Source of the DNA: CAVSVP01 sp963731125 | Lineage (GTDB): Bacteria; Pseudomonadota; Gammaproteobacteria; Competibacterales; Competibacteraceae | Assembly: GCA_963731125.1 (NCBI GenBank) | Contig: CAVSVP010000007.1 | Span: forward strand, 1-64,000 | DNA length: 64,000 nt | Direction of reading: 5' to 3' | Shown here: piece after piece, positions 53,472-62,634 of the stretch | How positions within the stretch are numbered: position 1 is the stretch's first letter | Layout of the letters: each line of letters starts with the position of its first letter | Made by a program: the position numbers and the translations under genes | Notes under the pieces: model-generated | Seen by the model: the letters and a program-made list of their open reading frames with translations, nothing else | Databases searched by the model: none | Told to the model about the DNA's origin: nothing

Positions 53472-54212
53472 ATGGCGAAAGTCGCATTAATTACCGGCGC
53501 AAGCGGAGGGTTGGGTCAAGCAGTAGCTCAGGCTTTGCGCGATGGGGGTTGGAAACTGGCCTTAGCGGGTCGGGATAACGCCAAGTTGCGAGATATATAC
53601 GGTTCGGAAGCGGTATGCGTAGAAGCCGATGTGTCTACCCATGAAGGGGCGCAGGCCGCCGTGGCGGCCTGTCAGGAGCGGCTCGGATTACCCACCGCCT
53701 TGGCCAACTGTGCGGGTTCCATTCTGATTTCTCCGCTGCATCGCACTTCTGCGGAAGATTATCGAGCGTGTATAGCAGCAAATCTGGATACTGCCTTCTT
53801 CACTTTAGGTGCCTTCGTCGAGGCGTTACGTCAGGCCCGGCAACCAGGAGCTGCCGTGCTGGTTTCCTCAGTGGCCGCTGAAATTGGCGTCTCTAACCAT
53901 GAGGCCATTGCCGCCGCCAAGGGAGGAGTCGAAGGTCTCGTACGCGGTGCCGCTGCATCTTATGCCCCGAATCGCATTCGCATCAACGGGGTCGCCTCAG
54001 GACTGATGGAGACCCCCGCTACTACCAAAATTGTGGGTAACGAAGTGAGCCGAAGCGGCGCCTCTCGCCAATACCCTCTGCCGCGCATTGGTGATCCTGT
54101 GGATTTGGCCAGACTGATGGTGTGGCTTTTGTCCGACCAGGCACATTGGGTCACCGGTCAAGTATGGGCCATGGATGGTGGCTTCTCCGCGATAAGGCCG
54201 TTGGTTAAATGA
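53472..54212 (+). CDS. SDR-family protein, catalytic Tyr replaced by Ile
   Basis: 246 aa, with GAGGAGG before ATG 53472. Classical SDR with the cofactor motif TGASGGLGQAVAQAL, NCAG, and the C-terminal GQVWAMDGGFS of FabG-like reductases. The active-site Ser is present (VLVSSVAAEIGVSNH) but Y-x3-K reads EAIAAAKGG, with Ile in place of Tyr. I recall HEAIAAAK variants in other bacteria, so it may be a stable non-classical subgroup. Activity is doubtful and the substrate unknown. It converges with waaA. Confidence 0.8.
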   Translation: MAKVALITGASGGLGQAVAQALRDGGWKLALAGRDNAKLRDIYGSEAVCVEADVSTHEGAQAAVAACQERLGLPTALANCAGSILISPLHRTSAEDYRACIAANLDTAFFTLGAFVEALRQARQPGAAVLVSSVAAEIGVSNHEAIAAAKGGVEGLVRGAAASYAPNRIRINGVASGLMETPATTKIVGNEVSRSGASRQYPLPRIGDPVDLARLMVWLLSDQAHWVTGQVWAMDGGFSAIRPLVK

Positions 54213-54231
54213 CGGATCAAGGCAACATTGC

Positions 54232-55500
54232 CTAGCGTTCCAATTTACCCATTTGAGTTTCAACAATTGTCAGCAAGGCTTGCAGGGCTCCGCGGTTAGC
54301 CCTGACCACAGCCTTGCCTTTTTCTCCTGCAGCCCGAGCCAAAAGCGCATTGGTTAGCAGTCGACCTGTTATCAGTGCGACATCGGCGGCATCGGTGACC
54401 TGCCAGGCTGCTCCCGTCTCCAGCAAACGTTGACCGGCCTCGGTAAAGTGAAAAATATGTTTGCCAAACAGTACGGGCAGCCCCAGCGTCGCCGGCTCAA
54501 GGATATTATGGCCTCCCACGGGCACTAAACTGCCTCCTACGAAAGCCACATCGGCGGCTGCGTAGAATAATAACAATTCTCCCATGGTATCCCCCAAAAA
54601 AACGTCGGTTGCCAGCTCGCAGGGACGATTTTCGCTGCGTTTTACCAACCGTAAACCGCGCCGCAGACACAGTGCTGCGACCGCTTTACAACGCTCCGGG
54701 TGCCGGGGCACAAGCAACAATAAGATCTGCGGTAGATGATGGTGAAGTTTCGCCAAGGCATCGAGAAGTAACTCTTCCTCACCGTCATGAGTGCTGGCAG
54801 CGACTAACACCGGACGATGTGCTCCCAGGGTTTGGCGCAAAGCGCGGCCTTGCTCGAGTAGACCCGCCGGCAGTGTAAGTTCGTATTTAAGATTACCTGT
54901 TACATTGACATGCGGCGCTCCCAGCATCTGAAAACGCACGGCGTCGGCTTCGGTCTGGGCGGCGATGAGTGTGGTATGGGCAAGCATACGGGCGGTTAAA
55001 CCGCTTATTTTTTGATATCTTTGAGCAGAACGTTCCGACAGGCGGGCATTAGCCAGGACCACCGGGATTTTTTTTGAAAAACAAGCGTAGTACAGGTTAG
55101 GCCATAATTCGGTTTCCATGATAATGGCAAGCCGCGGGCGGGTTCGTACTAAAAAGCGGGCGACGGCGTCAGGTAGATCGAAGGGCGCATAGACATGCCA
55201 AACTGTGGTACTCCACTCTCTCTGAACTTGTCGAGAGCCGGTGGGTGTCGTAGTGGTTATCAGCAACGGCAGATCTGGATAGTGTGTCTTAAGGGCGTAG
55301 ACGAGAGGCCGAGCGGCTCGCGTTTCTCCGACCGAGACGGCATGAATCCAGATGCAGCCAGATTTAGGGAAATAGGGAAAGATTCCGAATCGCTCGGCCC
55401 AGCGGCGGCGGTATTCTGGAACTCTGCGGCTCCGCCAATACAGACGGGCCAGAATGACGGGTATGGCTAGATAGAGTAACAGCGTATAGAAAAATCGCAT
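54232..55500 (-). CDS. waaA: 3-deoxy-D-manno-octulosonic acid transferase
   Basis: 422 aa GT30 enzyme that transfers Kdo from CMP-Kdo to lipid IVA on the inner face of the inner membrane. An N-terminal membrane anchor (FFYTLLLYLAIPVILARLYW) is followed by IHAVSVGETRAARPL, which holds the catalytic Glu, the IIMETELWPNLYYACF motif, LVAASTHDGEEELLLDAL, and the nucleotide-binding GGSLVPVGGHNILEPA in the second domain. Normal length. It lies downstream of hldE on the same strand with a 259-base gap containing a hairpin repeat. Confidence 0.95.
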   Translation of the reverse strand: MRFFYTLLLYLAIPVILARLYWRSRRVPEYRRRWAERFGIFPYFPKSGCIWIHAVSVGETRAARPLVYALKTHYPDLPLLITTTTPTGSRQVQREWSTTVWHVYAPFDLPDAVARFLVRTRPRLAIIMETELWPNLYYACFSKKIPVVLANARLSERSAQRYQKISGLTARMLAHTTLIAAQTEADAVRFQMLGAPHVNVTGNLKYELTLPAGLLEQGRALRQTLGAHRPVLVAASTHDGEEELLLDALAKLHHHLPQILLLLVPRHPERCKAVAALCLRRGLRLVKRSENRPCELATDVFLGDTMGELLLFYAAADVAFVGGSLVPVGGHNILEPATLGLPVLFGKHIFHFTEAGQRLLETGAAWQVTDAADVALITGRLLTNALLARAAGEKGKAVVRANRGALQALLTIVETQMGKLER

Positions 55501-55585
55501 GCAATTCCGTCAACAAGTGGACTGGTCAAATGGCCAAAGGGCGGGCTGTATATCCACTTTAGCCGGGAAACTTTACAGGCTACTT

Positions 55586-55656
55586 GGTAGGAGCGAGCTT
55601 GCTTGCAAACTGACCTTGATGCCCACCTCACTCGCGAGCACAAGCTCGCTCCTACC
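55586..55656. repeat. REP-like inverted repeat
   Basis: GGTAGGAGCGAGCTTG (55586-55601) and its exact complement (55641-55656) are 39 bases apart, with further pairing around CTCGCGAG. The TAGGAGCGAGCTTGCTCGC type resembles Pseudomonas REP/BIME sequences. It lies between hldE and waaA and may affect mRNA stability. Confidence 0.6.
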
Positions 55657-55759
55657 GGTGGATGTGCGTCTGACATGTCCCGCCTTAAGTTGGTAGTCCG
55701 CAAACTGAACGCGAAATTATCACTGCTGGTGAAAGCAGTCAGCACTGTGCAATAAAAAC

Positions 55760-57187
55760 TTATAGTCCGTTGAGGATCCGGGAAATAGTACCGGTAGTTG
55801 AGTAGCCATCCACATAATCCATGACTATAATTTGGCCTCCTGCTGCCATGACACAATGGCTGCCGGCTACCTCAGCAGGAGCATAATCACCGCCCTTGAC
55901 CAGGTAATCCGGTTTAATCCGGCAGATTAGGCGTTCCGGCGTGTCTTCTGAAAAAGGTACTACCCAGTCTACGGCCGCTAATCCCGTCAATACCCGCATG
56001 CGTTCCAATAATGTATTGACCGGACGGTGCTTGCCTTTAAGGCGGCGTACGGAGGCGTCATCATTCACCGCTACGATCAGACGATTGCCCAACCGGCGAG
56101 CCTGCTCCAGATAACTCACGTGACCGGCGTGCAGAATGTCGAAACAACCGTTGGTCATTACAATTGTTTCGCCGTGAACCTTGGCATCCTGCACCACCTG
56201 GAGCAACTGTTCTTCGGATAAAACCCCGCGGGGTGGCTCATCGTGTTCATAGAGCATCCGCCGCAGTTCCGAAACGGTGACGCTGGCGGTGCCCAGTTTA
56301 CCCACGACAATCCCAGCGGCCATATTAGCGAGAGCGGTCGCCACCGTTACTTCCAATCCTGCTGCTAAACCTGCCGCGACTGCGGCAATCACCGTATCCC
56401 CGGCACCAGTCACATCATAAACCTCCCGCGCTCTGGCCGGCAGGTGGAGCGGTTCACCATCACGGCGCAGCAGGCTCATACCCTGCTCACTACGGGTGAC
56501 CAGTAGCGCTTCCAGATCCAGCTCATGCAGCAAAGCCATGCCTTTATCCACCAGCTCCGCCTCGCTGCGCAAGAAACCTACGACGGTCTCTAATTCGTTC
56601 ACATTGGGGGTAAGCAAAGTGGCCCCTCGATAGTTGGAAAAGTCGTGGCCTTTAGGATCTACCAGAACGGGTAAACCGTGGAGGCGGGCTTGGTGAATGT
56701 AGTGCTGAGCGTCACTCAGGGCACCCTTGTTATAATCGGACAAAATCACGACGTCAGTCCGAGGTAGAGAGGCGATAAAGCGTTGCCGCAGCATAACAGG
56801 CGCAAAGTCATGAACGCCGTTTTCAAAATCCAGCCGAAGCAGTTGCTGGTGGCGACTTAGCACGCGCAGTTTGACGATGGTGGCTTGGCCTTGCCAACGC
56901 AAGAAATCGCTTTCTATGCCCAGGCGGGCAAGTTTAGCTTCCAATACATTCGCCGCCGCATCGTCACCGGTGACACCCAGCACTCGAGCCTTACCGCCGA
57001 GCGTTGCAATATTTACCGCGACGTTAGCGCCACCGCCTGGACGTTCCTCGACCGTGTCGACTTTTACTACAGGTACCGGCGCTTCCGGCGAAATGCGAGA
57101 AGCCGCACCGTACCAGTAGCGGTCCAGCATGATGTCACCGACGATCAGCACGCGGATTTGAGAAAAATCGGGAATATGGATCTTCAT
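55760..57187 (-). CDS. hldE: Bifunctional heptose-7-phosphate kinase / heptose-1-phosphate adenylyltransferase
   Basis: 475 aa, two domains. The N-terminal ribokinase-type domain (residues 1-330) has ERPGGGANVAVNIATLGG and the anion-hole/catalytic DVTGAGDTVIAAVAAGLAAG. The C-terminal nucleotidyltransferase (from about 345) has TNGCFDILHAGHVSYLEQAR with the HxGH motif, and DYLVKGGDY. It makes ADP-heptose precursor steps for the LPS inner core in the cytosol. Length is normal. It starts 316 bases downstream of the lasso nucleotidyltransferase gene; no separate gene is visible in that gap (57188-57503). Confidence 0.96.
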   Translation of the reverse strand: MKIHIPDFSQIRVLIVGDIMLDRYWYGAASRISPEAPVPVVKVDTVEERPGGGANVAVNIATLGGKARVLGVTGDDAAANVLEAKLARLGIESDFLRWQGQATIVKLRVLSRHQQLLRLDFENGVHDFAPVMLRQRFIASLPRTDVVILSDYNKGALSDAQHYIHQARLHGLPVLVDPKGHDFSNYRGATLLTPNVNELETVVGFLRSEAELVDKGMALLHELDLEALLVTRSEQGMSLLRRDGEPLHLPARAREVYDVTGAGDTVIAAVAAGLAAGLEVTVATALANMAAGIVVGKLGTASVTVSELRRMLYEHDEPPRGVLSEEQLLQVVQDAKVHGETIVMTNGCFDILHAGHVSYLEQARRLGNRLIVAVNDDASVRRLKGKHRPVNTLLERMRVLTGLAAVDWVVPFSEDTPERLICRIKPDYLVKGGDYAPAEVAGSHCVMAAGGQIIVMDYVDGYSTTGTISRILNGL

Positions 57188-57503
57188 GGCAATACGGCAT
57201 GATGCAACAGCGGAGACTTATCATACCATAGCTGCATGCAGCGAACGCCAGCGCTGCATCGCAATGGGTAGGTGAACCCGCTATGATAGATGAGCCATTT
57301 GGCTAAGACGGGTGAGCTTTGGCTACGATAGACAGGTGGCTAAGTTTGCTCTAGCCGGCATTAGTATGGTTATTCTTGCGCACCAGACGACAGCACTCGT
57401 GGATGCCTCTGGTGGCTGCGAACCGTTTTGTAGCGAAGCTCCGGCAGCGCTCGATACGATACTCGGTGACCGGGGAATCCGAGTTGCAGGCGGCGGAGGT
57501 TGT

Positions 57504-58679
57504 CTAGAGAAGCTTGCGAATACCGGCGGTGGCACGGCGCAGATAGAGGAACGGCAGCAGGAGGGGTTTGGTCTTTTGATATTTAGCAAACATGTAAGCA
57601 GCGGATGGAAAAAGATTTTCTTTTAATAAAGTGAGGCGCTCGCGCCAACTCGGCAAGGCCAATAAATTTATCAGAAAGTATTGTCGGCGACTCCTCGTTA
57701 ATCTTGAGACTGCAATTTCACCGGGATGCCGAGCCGTGGCTAAAGAATCTAACAATCCCTGAGGCAACGCGGTAGTGAAGGCTTGTCGGGCAACCATAAG
57801 ACCATCGAGGCAGACGCCGCAAAGACGCTTTGCGCGGGCCAAACAGAGCAACTGTTCCCACTGTTGAGTGTCCATAGCTTGTGCCAAGAGATGGATATCG
57901 TATAGCCAGATAAGGCGATTACCTCCATAGTGAGGTAGAGCGTCACTGTAGTAGGGTGAATGAAAATGATTCATGCGATGCAAACAGGCAAGCGACAGGG
58001 CATGCACCAATCCCGGCGCTCGCGCATATTGGCCCAGAGATGGAATTGCAACGGCCTGGGTTGCTATTTCAGAATAAGGCAGTGCCTGGGCAAAAATTTG
58101 GGCATTGCTGATCTTCCAATGGACGTCCAGCACGTGAGATACGCCATGGCAATTTTTGCTATAGTTATACTGGGTGCTAATGAAGTGTCCGCTGACCGCA
58201 TTACGTCGCTGGTAACCCAGTTGTGCCAGCACGGTTTCCGTGGCTTCTAATTCTTTCCTCCTGATGAGGAAATCGGTGTCGCCTCGATCTCGTAGGGCCG
58301 GTATGGAATAAACCATATACGCTAAGGGAGTGCCCTTTAAGAGAAGCGGTCGAATACCGGCTTCCGCTAATGCTCCCAGCACTTCTATCAGCTCATGTTG
58401 GCGGACCATTTCCCGGACTGCTTGCCGGTGTGCTTTATCTCTTAATGGATAACGCAGTTCAACCGGCCAGTAATCCCAAGCAGCTGTGGAATGGAGTTGC
58501 TGATAGAGTAAAGCCGTTACGCCGTGATAGGCGATACTCTTAAGTAATTCTCGAGAAAATGCCGAATCGATCGCTAAAGGCCATGTGACACGCTCGTTAC
58601 GTAAAGCTTTACAAAGAAGAGTCTCATAAGGTGCTGCGTTTAGTAGCATACAATTGGTAAATCCTGCATGCGCGCCCAT
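57504..58679 (-). CDS. Nucleotidyltransferase-fold protein of the lasso cluster
   Basis: About 391 aa if it starts at ATG 58679, the first ATG after the kinase stop; the frame is open to 58754 and another ATG is at 58649. The pattern GIRPLLLKGTPLAYMVYSIP followed by RDRGDTDFLIRRKELEATET is the catalytic GS/DxD-like part of PF14907-type nucleotidyltransferases (DTDFLI). A later block (RLIWLYDIHLLAQAMDTQQW) is also typical. In Bacillus lasso clusters such proteins (for example PsmN of pseudomycoidin) add a sugar to the phosphorylated C-terminus; the same role here is inferred. It is last in the lasso operon. Confidence 0.75.
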   Translation of the reverse strand: MGAHAGFTNCMLLNAAPYETLLCKALRNERVTWPLAIDSAFSRELLKSIAYHGVTALLYQQLHSTAAWDYWPVELRYPLRDKAHRQAVREMVRQHELIEVLGALAEAGIRPLLLKGTPLAYMVYSIPALRDRGDTDFLIRRKELEATETVLAQLGYQRRNAVSGHFISTQYNYSKNCHGVSHVLDVHWKISNAQIFAQALPYSEIATQAVAIPSLGQYARAPGLVHALSLACLHRMNHFHSPYYSDALPHYGGNRLIWLYDIHLLAQAMDTQQWEQLLCLARAKRLCGVCLDGLMVARQAFTTALPQGLLDSLATARHPGEIAVSRLTRSRRQYFLINLLALPSWRERLTLLKENLFPSAAYMFAKYQKTKPLLLPFLYLRRATAGIRKLL

Positions 58680-58704
58680 GTTTTGAGAAGTAGACAAATT
58701 AAGC

Positions 58705-59772
58705 TTATCCGGAAGCTGCTGAAGCTCTAGCCGAGTGCAACTGTTGAAAATCACTTAAAATAATATCACACAGCATGGATAAGCGGGCCGAGTCTGTATG
58801 GGGCGTCACACGTCGCACAGGAATAGACTGTACAATCCGGCTCAACCGTTGCAACTCCTGAGCACGCATGGCTGTATCCAAAAAATGGTTCGCGTAGGTG
58901 TTGGCTACCAAACTGATTAAGCTGTCCTGCAGCGAGAGTGCTTCGACAAAGGGAGCCTTGGCGTCAGCGCTGCGCCCGTTGAGTAAATAAATCGCTGTCA
59001 GCGGTAATGGCTTATGTTGGAAGCGATGGACTGATCCTGTAAGATCTAGATAGCGTTTTGTCCAAGTCGTAGTGAGTAAAGGCAGCGCCTCGGCGGACCC
59101 GAATAAGGCGACGGCAGCTGTCGACCAAAGCCGCAGGCGTGGATAAGCCGGTTGAACAACAAAATTATTGTTTTCTGATCCTTGCAAGGCGGATACATCG
59201 TCTGCGAGTATGGGGTATCCCCGGTTGGCGAACGCTGCAGCCGTTGTTGACTTTCCTGCGCCTGATCTTCCCAAGAAGCCAACAGCGTATTCATCAAATA
59301 CAACTGCGCTGGCATGGAGGGCAACGATGCCACGAAGACGGAGCACGAATCCTATGATGGGACCAATTAGATAGGTAACGGCGTCTTCGAAAGTTTGTTT
59401 ACCCGACCAGGTTCCCCAGATACAGTGACCTTTCTTATCCAATACAAAGCGGATGTCGTCGCTGTAACAAAACTCGAAGTAAGCGGTATCCCATAACCAG
59501 ATGGTGAGGTGGGCCGGTTTGCCCTCGTCCCGATTTTCACTCTGATACCAGATCTTCCGGCGGTGCGGTAAATGTTCCTGCACCCAACGGGGAGGTTGTG
59601 GTCCCAGCCACACTTTTATATCCGCTGAAGCGTTCACCGGACCTGGCAGCAGGCCCGGTATAGCGCAGTGGGTTTGCAGGCATAGCCCGAAGAGCCCGTA
59701 ATAATAACGCGGCTTATGATGGTTATGGATTACCCTGCGTAAGGCGCAAATAGACATCGTACCTTGACTCAC
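58705..59772 (-). CDS. HPr-kinase-like lasso peptide kinase
   Basis: 355 aa; ATG 59757 (MSICALRRVI) is a possible alternative start. It has a C-terminal HprK-type kinase domain: LRGIVALHASAVVF, the P-loop FLGRSGAGKSTTAAAF, and GYPILADDVSALQG with the Asp pair. It lacks the HPr-binding features of true HprK. Homologous ThcoK/PaeK enzymes phosphorylate the C-terminal Ser of lasso precursors. The precursor encoded just upstream ends in Ser, so phosphorylation of that residue is the best guess. It overlaps the longest frame of the next gene. Confidence 0.8.
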   Translation of the reverse strand: MSQGTMSICALRRVIHNHHKPRYYYGLFGLCLQTHCAIPGLLPGPVNASADIKVWLGPQPPRWVQEHLPHRRKIWYQSENRDEGKPAHLTIWLWDTAYFEFCYSDDIRFVLDKKGHCIWGTWSGKQTFEDAVTYLIGPIIGFVLRLRGIVALHASAVVFDEYAVGFLGRSGAGKSTTAAAFANRGYPILADDVSALQGSENNNFVVQPAYPRLRLWSTAAVALFGSAEALPLLTTTWTKRYLDLTGSVHRFQHKPLPLTAIYLLNGRSADAKAPFVEALSLQDSLISLVANTYANHFLDTAMRAQELQRLSRIVQSIPVRRVTPHTDSARLSMLCDIILSDFQQLHSARASAASG

Positions 59773-59776
59773 TTGT

Positions 59777-59800
59777 CAGTGATGGCCGGCCGCCGGCCTT
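59777..59800. other. GC-rich hairpin after the lasso precursor gene
   Basis: GGCCGGCCGCCGGCC sits directly after the precursor stop codon and before the kinase start. No T-run follows. It could stabilise the precursor mRNA or partly stop transcription, giving more precursor than kinase. Confidence 0.45.
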
Positions 59801-59801
59801 G

Positions 59802-59963
59802 TTAGGATCTACTGTGCTCACTTTGGTTGGGGGTGGTTTGATCATCAGTTTGCCCTACTCTTCCTGACTGAGTCAGTTCCCGTAAGGTGCCATAAAGGAA
59901 CAGGTTCGGCGTCTGATAAGGCTTCTTCGCCGTTTTGTTGGTCTGGGTTGCTTCTTTTTCCAT
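59802..59963 (-). CDS. Lasso peptide precursor
   Basis: 53 aa, with AAGGAG ten bases before ATG 59963. The leader (residues 1-32) ends KKPYQTPNLFLYGTLRELTQ and carries the Y-x2-P-x-L ... G ... LT pattern recognised by PqqD-like proteins, with the usual Thr at position -2 (Thr31). The predicted core (33-53) begins SGRVGQTDDQ and ends TTPNQSEHSRS. Ser1 could form the macrolactam with Asp8 or Asp9 (residues 40 and 41). The tail is polar with no aromatic plug and ends in Ser, a likely kinase target. Position after the cyclase gene is unusual. It was found by reading the 130-base gap between the cyclase and kinase genes. Confidence 0.85.
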   Translation of the reverse strand: MEKEATQTNKTAKKPYQTPNLFLYGTLRELTQSGRVGQTDDQTTPNQSEHSRS

Positions 59964-59983
59964 CACGTTACTACTCCTTAAGT

Positions 59984-61837
59984 TTAATTGAGCGATTGCT
60001 CTCGGGTACGTGCTTCGAGGTAATAGGCAAGACTGAGCACGCGGAAATTCAAACGCAATTGATCAAAATCGGACGTTTTCCAATATTCTCGATTCTGAGC
60101 CGGATTAGGGGCGGCACTCATATCGATATATTCTTCCAGAGCCGGCAGGGCATAGAGCTGTCTTATCCGAGTCTCGTGGCAATGCGGGGACACCCGATAA
60201 TGGGGGTAATGGGCAACGACGGTTTTGGGACGACGCAAGACGGGTTCGGGTAGTTTCCCGCGACCATTGGTCCGCAGTAACTGCTTATTAATAAACCAAG
60301 GGATGGGGGGCATGGCAAGCACATCCTTGACGAGCCGTACGTCGAAATAAGGATAGCGTACTTCCAGCGGGAGGCGAGTGACTCCAGGATCACAGCGTTC
60401 ATACATATAGAGCCATAAGGGTCCTCTGATGCCCTCATAGGCTTCCGGACGGCTAGGATGTTCAGGGGGACGTGGAGCGGTTAGTTCTTCCCATCTCGTC
60501 CGTAATGCAAAGCGTTTCTCAAAATGGGAATTAAGCCAGTTTGGATAAGGCGAGCGGTAATGTGAACTTATGCCTAACCGCTGTTTAAGGCGGGAGCGAA
60601 TACCAAGCGGAGGTAACCGGCCATGGATACGGAGACAGTAAGCCGTGTCTCGAAATGCTTGCAACCACCGGAACCGGCTAAGAAGATCCGCCACGTAATG
60701 CGCGGAAGAACGCAGCAACGGATCACCTCCCTCGCCAACGAAAACCACCCGGCTGTAGGCTGCAATTTCAGAGAACTTATCATTGCCGGCAGCAATGGTA
60801 GGACTGACTAAAGGCTCTCCTTCTTGATACTCCGGCTGTTCCCAGCGGTCAAACATAACATCATTGTCAGCCGACAGATAGTGAATGGGAATCCCTAGAG
60901 CATCGGCGACTAATGCGGCGTAATATCTTTCTTCATGGTGCACGATCCGCTCAGCGACGGTTGTATAAGCATGCAGTTCAAATGACGGCTCTTGCTTTAA
61001 AAGTTCGCAGGCTGTAGCTGCTATGTTCGTGGAGTCCAACCCGCCGCTCATGAGTATGCCGAGGCGAGGAGTGCGCACCCGATCCTTGACCGCAGTGCTG
61101 AGTAGTTCCTGAAAATGCTCGACATAGGATTCGGCTCGCCGATAGCGAATAGCACCGTCGATTGGTAGGTTCCAGTAAGGAGTTACGAGAAACTTGTCTC
61201 TGCTATAAATCAGATAATGTGCCGGTGGAAGGCGGCAAATGTCTTGGTAAGCTGTAGTATCGGAGGCTTGAGTGTAACCAAACAGCAAAAAATCGCCTAT
61301 AAAGAGATTATTGATTCTACCCGACACACAAGGATGGGTGCGCAAGCATGGCAAGGTATTGCTAAAAATCAGTAGGCTACCTACCTTGGCGTAAAAAAAC
61401 GGCTTAATACCGAAGTGGTCGCGGGCACAAAAAAGCTGCTGCTTACATCTATCCCAAATCGCAAAGGCAAAGTCTCCAATCAGATACTTAACGCAGGCTT
61501 CTCCCCAGACGTGGTAGGCGTGTAGAATCAATTCTACATCGGTAACAGTCTGCGAAACCATGCATTTTTTATCGGCTAACTTGCCTATTAGGTCAGTCCT
61601 TCCATCTATTCTCGCATCCGCGGTAATCCATACCTGACCCTCTAGGCTACACGGCTGTTGTTCATGCTCCGACTCAAACGTGGTGCGCAACAGCGTGTGA
61701 CCGAAACCCGCGGATCCAGCAACCCAGCTATGCTGGGCATCCGGACCCCGATAGCTCAGAAATGCCGTCATCCGTTCCAGCAGTTCCTGGTCAACCGGTG
61801 CGCCATCGGCATGGATCATGCCAACAATGCCGCTCAT
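59984..61837 (-). CDS. Lasso macrolactam synthetase (asparagine-synthetase-like, C protein)
   Basis: 617 aa from ATG 61837, whose ATGA overlaps the stop of the peptidase gene. The N-terminal Ntn-like domain begins MSGIVGMIHADGAPVD: the Cys2 nucleophile of true asparagine synthetase is absent, so it cannot release ammonia. The ATP-pyrophosphatase domain has RLGILMSGGLDSTNIAATAC (PP-loop) and VVFVGEGGDPLLR. It would adenylate the Asp side chain of the core and close the ring on the Ser1 amine. It lies 20 bases before the precursor gene. Confidence 0.88.
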   Translation of the reverse strand: MSGIVGMIHADGAPVDQELLERMTAFLSYRGPDAQHSWVAGSAGFGHTLLRTTFESEHEQQPCSLEGQVWITADARIDGRTDLIGKLADKKCMVSQTVTDVELILHAYHVWGEACVKYLIGDFAFAIWDRCKQQLFCARDHFGIKPFFYAKVGSLLIFSNTLPCLRTHPCVSGRINNLFIGDFLLFGYTQASDTTAYQDICRLPPAHYLIYSRDKFLVTPYWNLPIDGAIRYRRAESYVEHFQELLSTAVKDRVRTPRLGILMSGGLDSTNIAATACELLKQEPSFELHAYTTVAERIVHHEERYYAALVADALGIPIHYLSADNDVMFDRWEQPEYQEGEPLVSPTIAAGNDKFSEIAAYSRVVFVGEGGDPLLRSSAHYVADLLSRFRWLQAFRDTAYCLRIHGRLPPLGIRSRLKQRLGISSHYRSPYPNWLNSHFEKRFALRTRWEELTAPRPPEHPSRPEAYEGIRGPLWLYMYERCDPGVTRLPLEVRYPYFDVRLVKDVLAMPPIPWFINKQLLRTNGRGKLPEPVLRRPKTVVAHYPHYRVSPHCHETRIRQLYALPALEEYIDMSAAPNPAQNREYWKTSDFDQLRLNFRVLSLAYYLEARTREQSLN

Positions 61838-62301
61838 GAGATACGGCTCCAATGCAAATTTCGCATGGCCTCAAACGGAGCAAAATGCTCCTTCACGTTC
61901 CTGGTGTCGTTCATGGATACTCCTGCAAACTCCACCCAAGCATGAGCCTCAAACTTGCCTTGGTGGCGACGCACGCCAATGCGCAACTGGCTTCTGATAC
62001 CTCTATGCCGGAGCAGGCGCTGTAGGGTCAGCGACTGGACCAGGCAATTGCTACGATAAAAATGATGCCGTGCCGCGATATTGACTAACTTTGCAATCGT
62101 TTGGCCATGCCGTATTGCATCTGCGGTTGGCATAGGTGGTTCGTTGCTTATTCCCACTAGGCGATGCGATCGTGCCAAGCAGCGCCTAAAGCCTAGTAGG
62201 CGAAGCTCCAGGGCTACCCACGGCTGCAGAACAACCGTTTGGCAAAGTAGCCGGCGTTCAGCAATACTGAGTGCCAGAAATTTTTTAATCTGCTCCGTCA
62301 C
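61834..62301 (-). CDS. Lasso leader peptidase (B2, transglutaminase-like)
   Basis: 155 aa. The catalytic Cys is in YRSNCLVQSLTLQRLLRHRG, His in GKFEAHAWVEFAGVSMND, with Asp just after, the Cys-His-Asp triad of B2 proteases. The N-terminal helices (LALSIAERRLLCQTVVLQPW) match the split B2 type that works with a separate PqqD-like protein. It removes the leader after Gln32. Its start overlaps pqqD-like B1 by 17 bases and its end overlaps the cyclase start by 4, pointing to coupled translation. Confidence 0.88.
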   Translation of the reverse strand: MTEQIKKFLALSIAERRLLCQTVVLQPWVALELRLLGFRRCLARSHRLVGISNEPPMPTADAIRHGQTIAKLVNIAARHHFYRSNCLVQSLTLQRLLRHRGIRSQLRIGVRRHQGKFEAHAWVEFAGVSMNDTRNVKEHFAPFEAMRNLHWSRIS

Positions 62302-62590
62302 TGGTATCGCAAGGCTCCAAAGCTATTAATCCAGCGCTGACAAGTCGAGCAACCAATTCACTGAGATCTTGGTAAAGTGGTGCTTCTTGTACGGCATACT
62401 CATCGAGCATGGCTTGGCAAACGGCATGCATGTCACCGTGTTTCTTGATTAGCTGCCATGCACGGGTGCTGACTTCGTTCAAACCAAAATAGCGTTCGCT
62501 TTTGAGATCCAATAATACCGCTTCATTACCTATTTCTTGGAAAAGTACTTGGGGAAATACTTTTATCTTTTGTGGAAAAAATCCATTCAT
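62285..62590 (-). CDS. PqqD-like lasso leader-binding protein (B1/RRE)
   Basis: 101 aa from ATG 62590, with GGGAG ten bases upstream. The longer start at 62632 would lie at the predicted transcription start. It has the RiPP recognition element fold: IGNEAVLLDLKSERYFGLNE, VSTRAWQLIKKHGDMHAVCQ, then the C-terminal helix DLSELVARLVSAGLIALEP. It binds the leader and brings it to the B2 peptidase. It is first in the operon. Confidence 0.85.
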   Translation of the reverse strand: MNGFFPQKIKVFPQVLFQEIGNEAVLLDLKSERYFGLNEVSTRAWQLIKKHGDMHAVCQAMLDEYAVQEAPLYQDLSELVARLVSAGLIALEPCDTSDGAD

Positions 62591-62634
62591 AAATTGGCGA
62601 CTCCCGAATCCCTGATTTAATGGATATATCATTT

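Noticed and set aside
57312..57626. Plus-strand frame of 104 codons opposite the end of the nucleotidyltransferase gene, considered as a second peptide gene.
   Set aside because: No ribosome-binding site or leader motif; mostly antisense to a well-supported gene.
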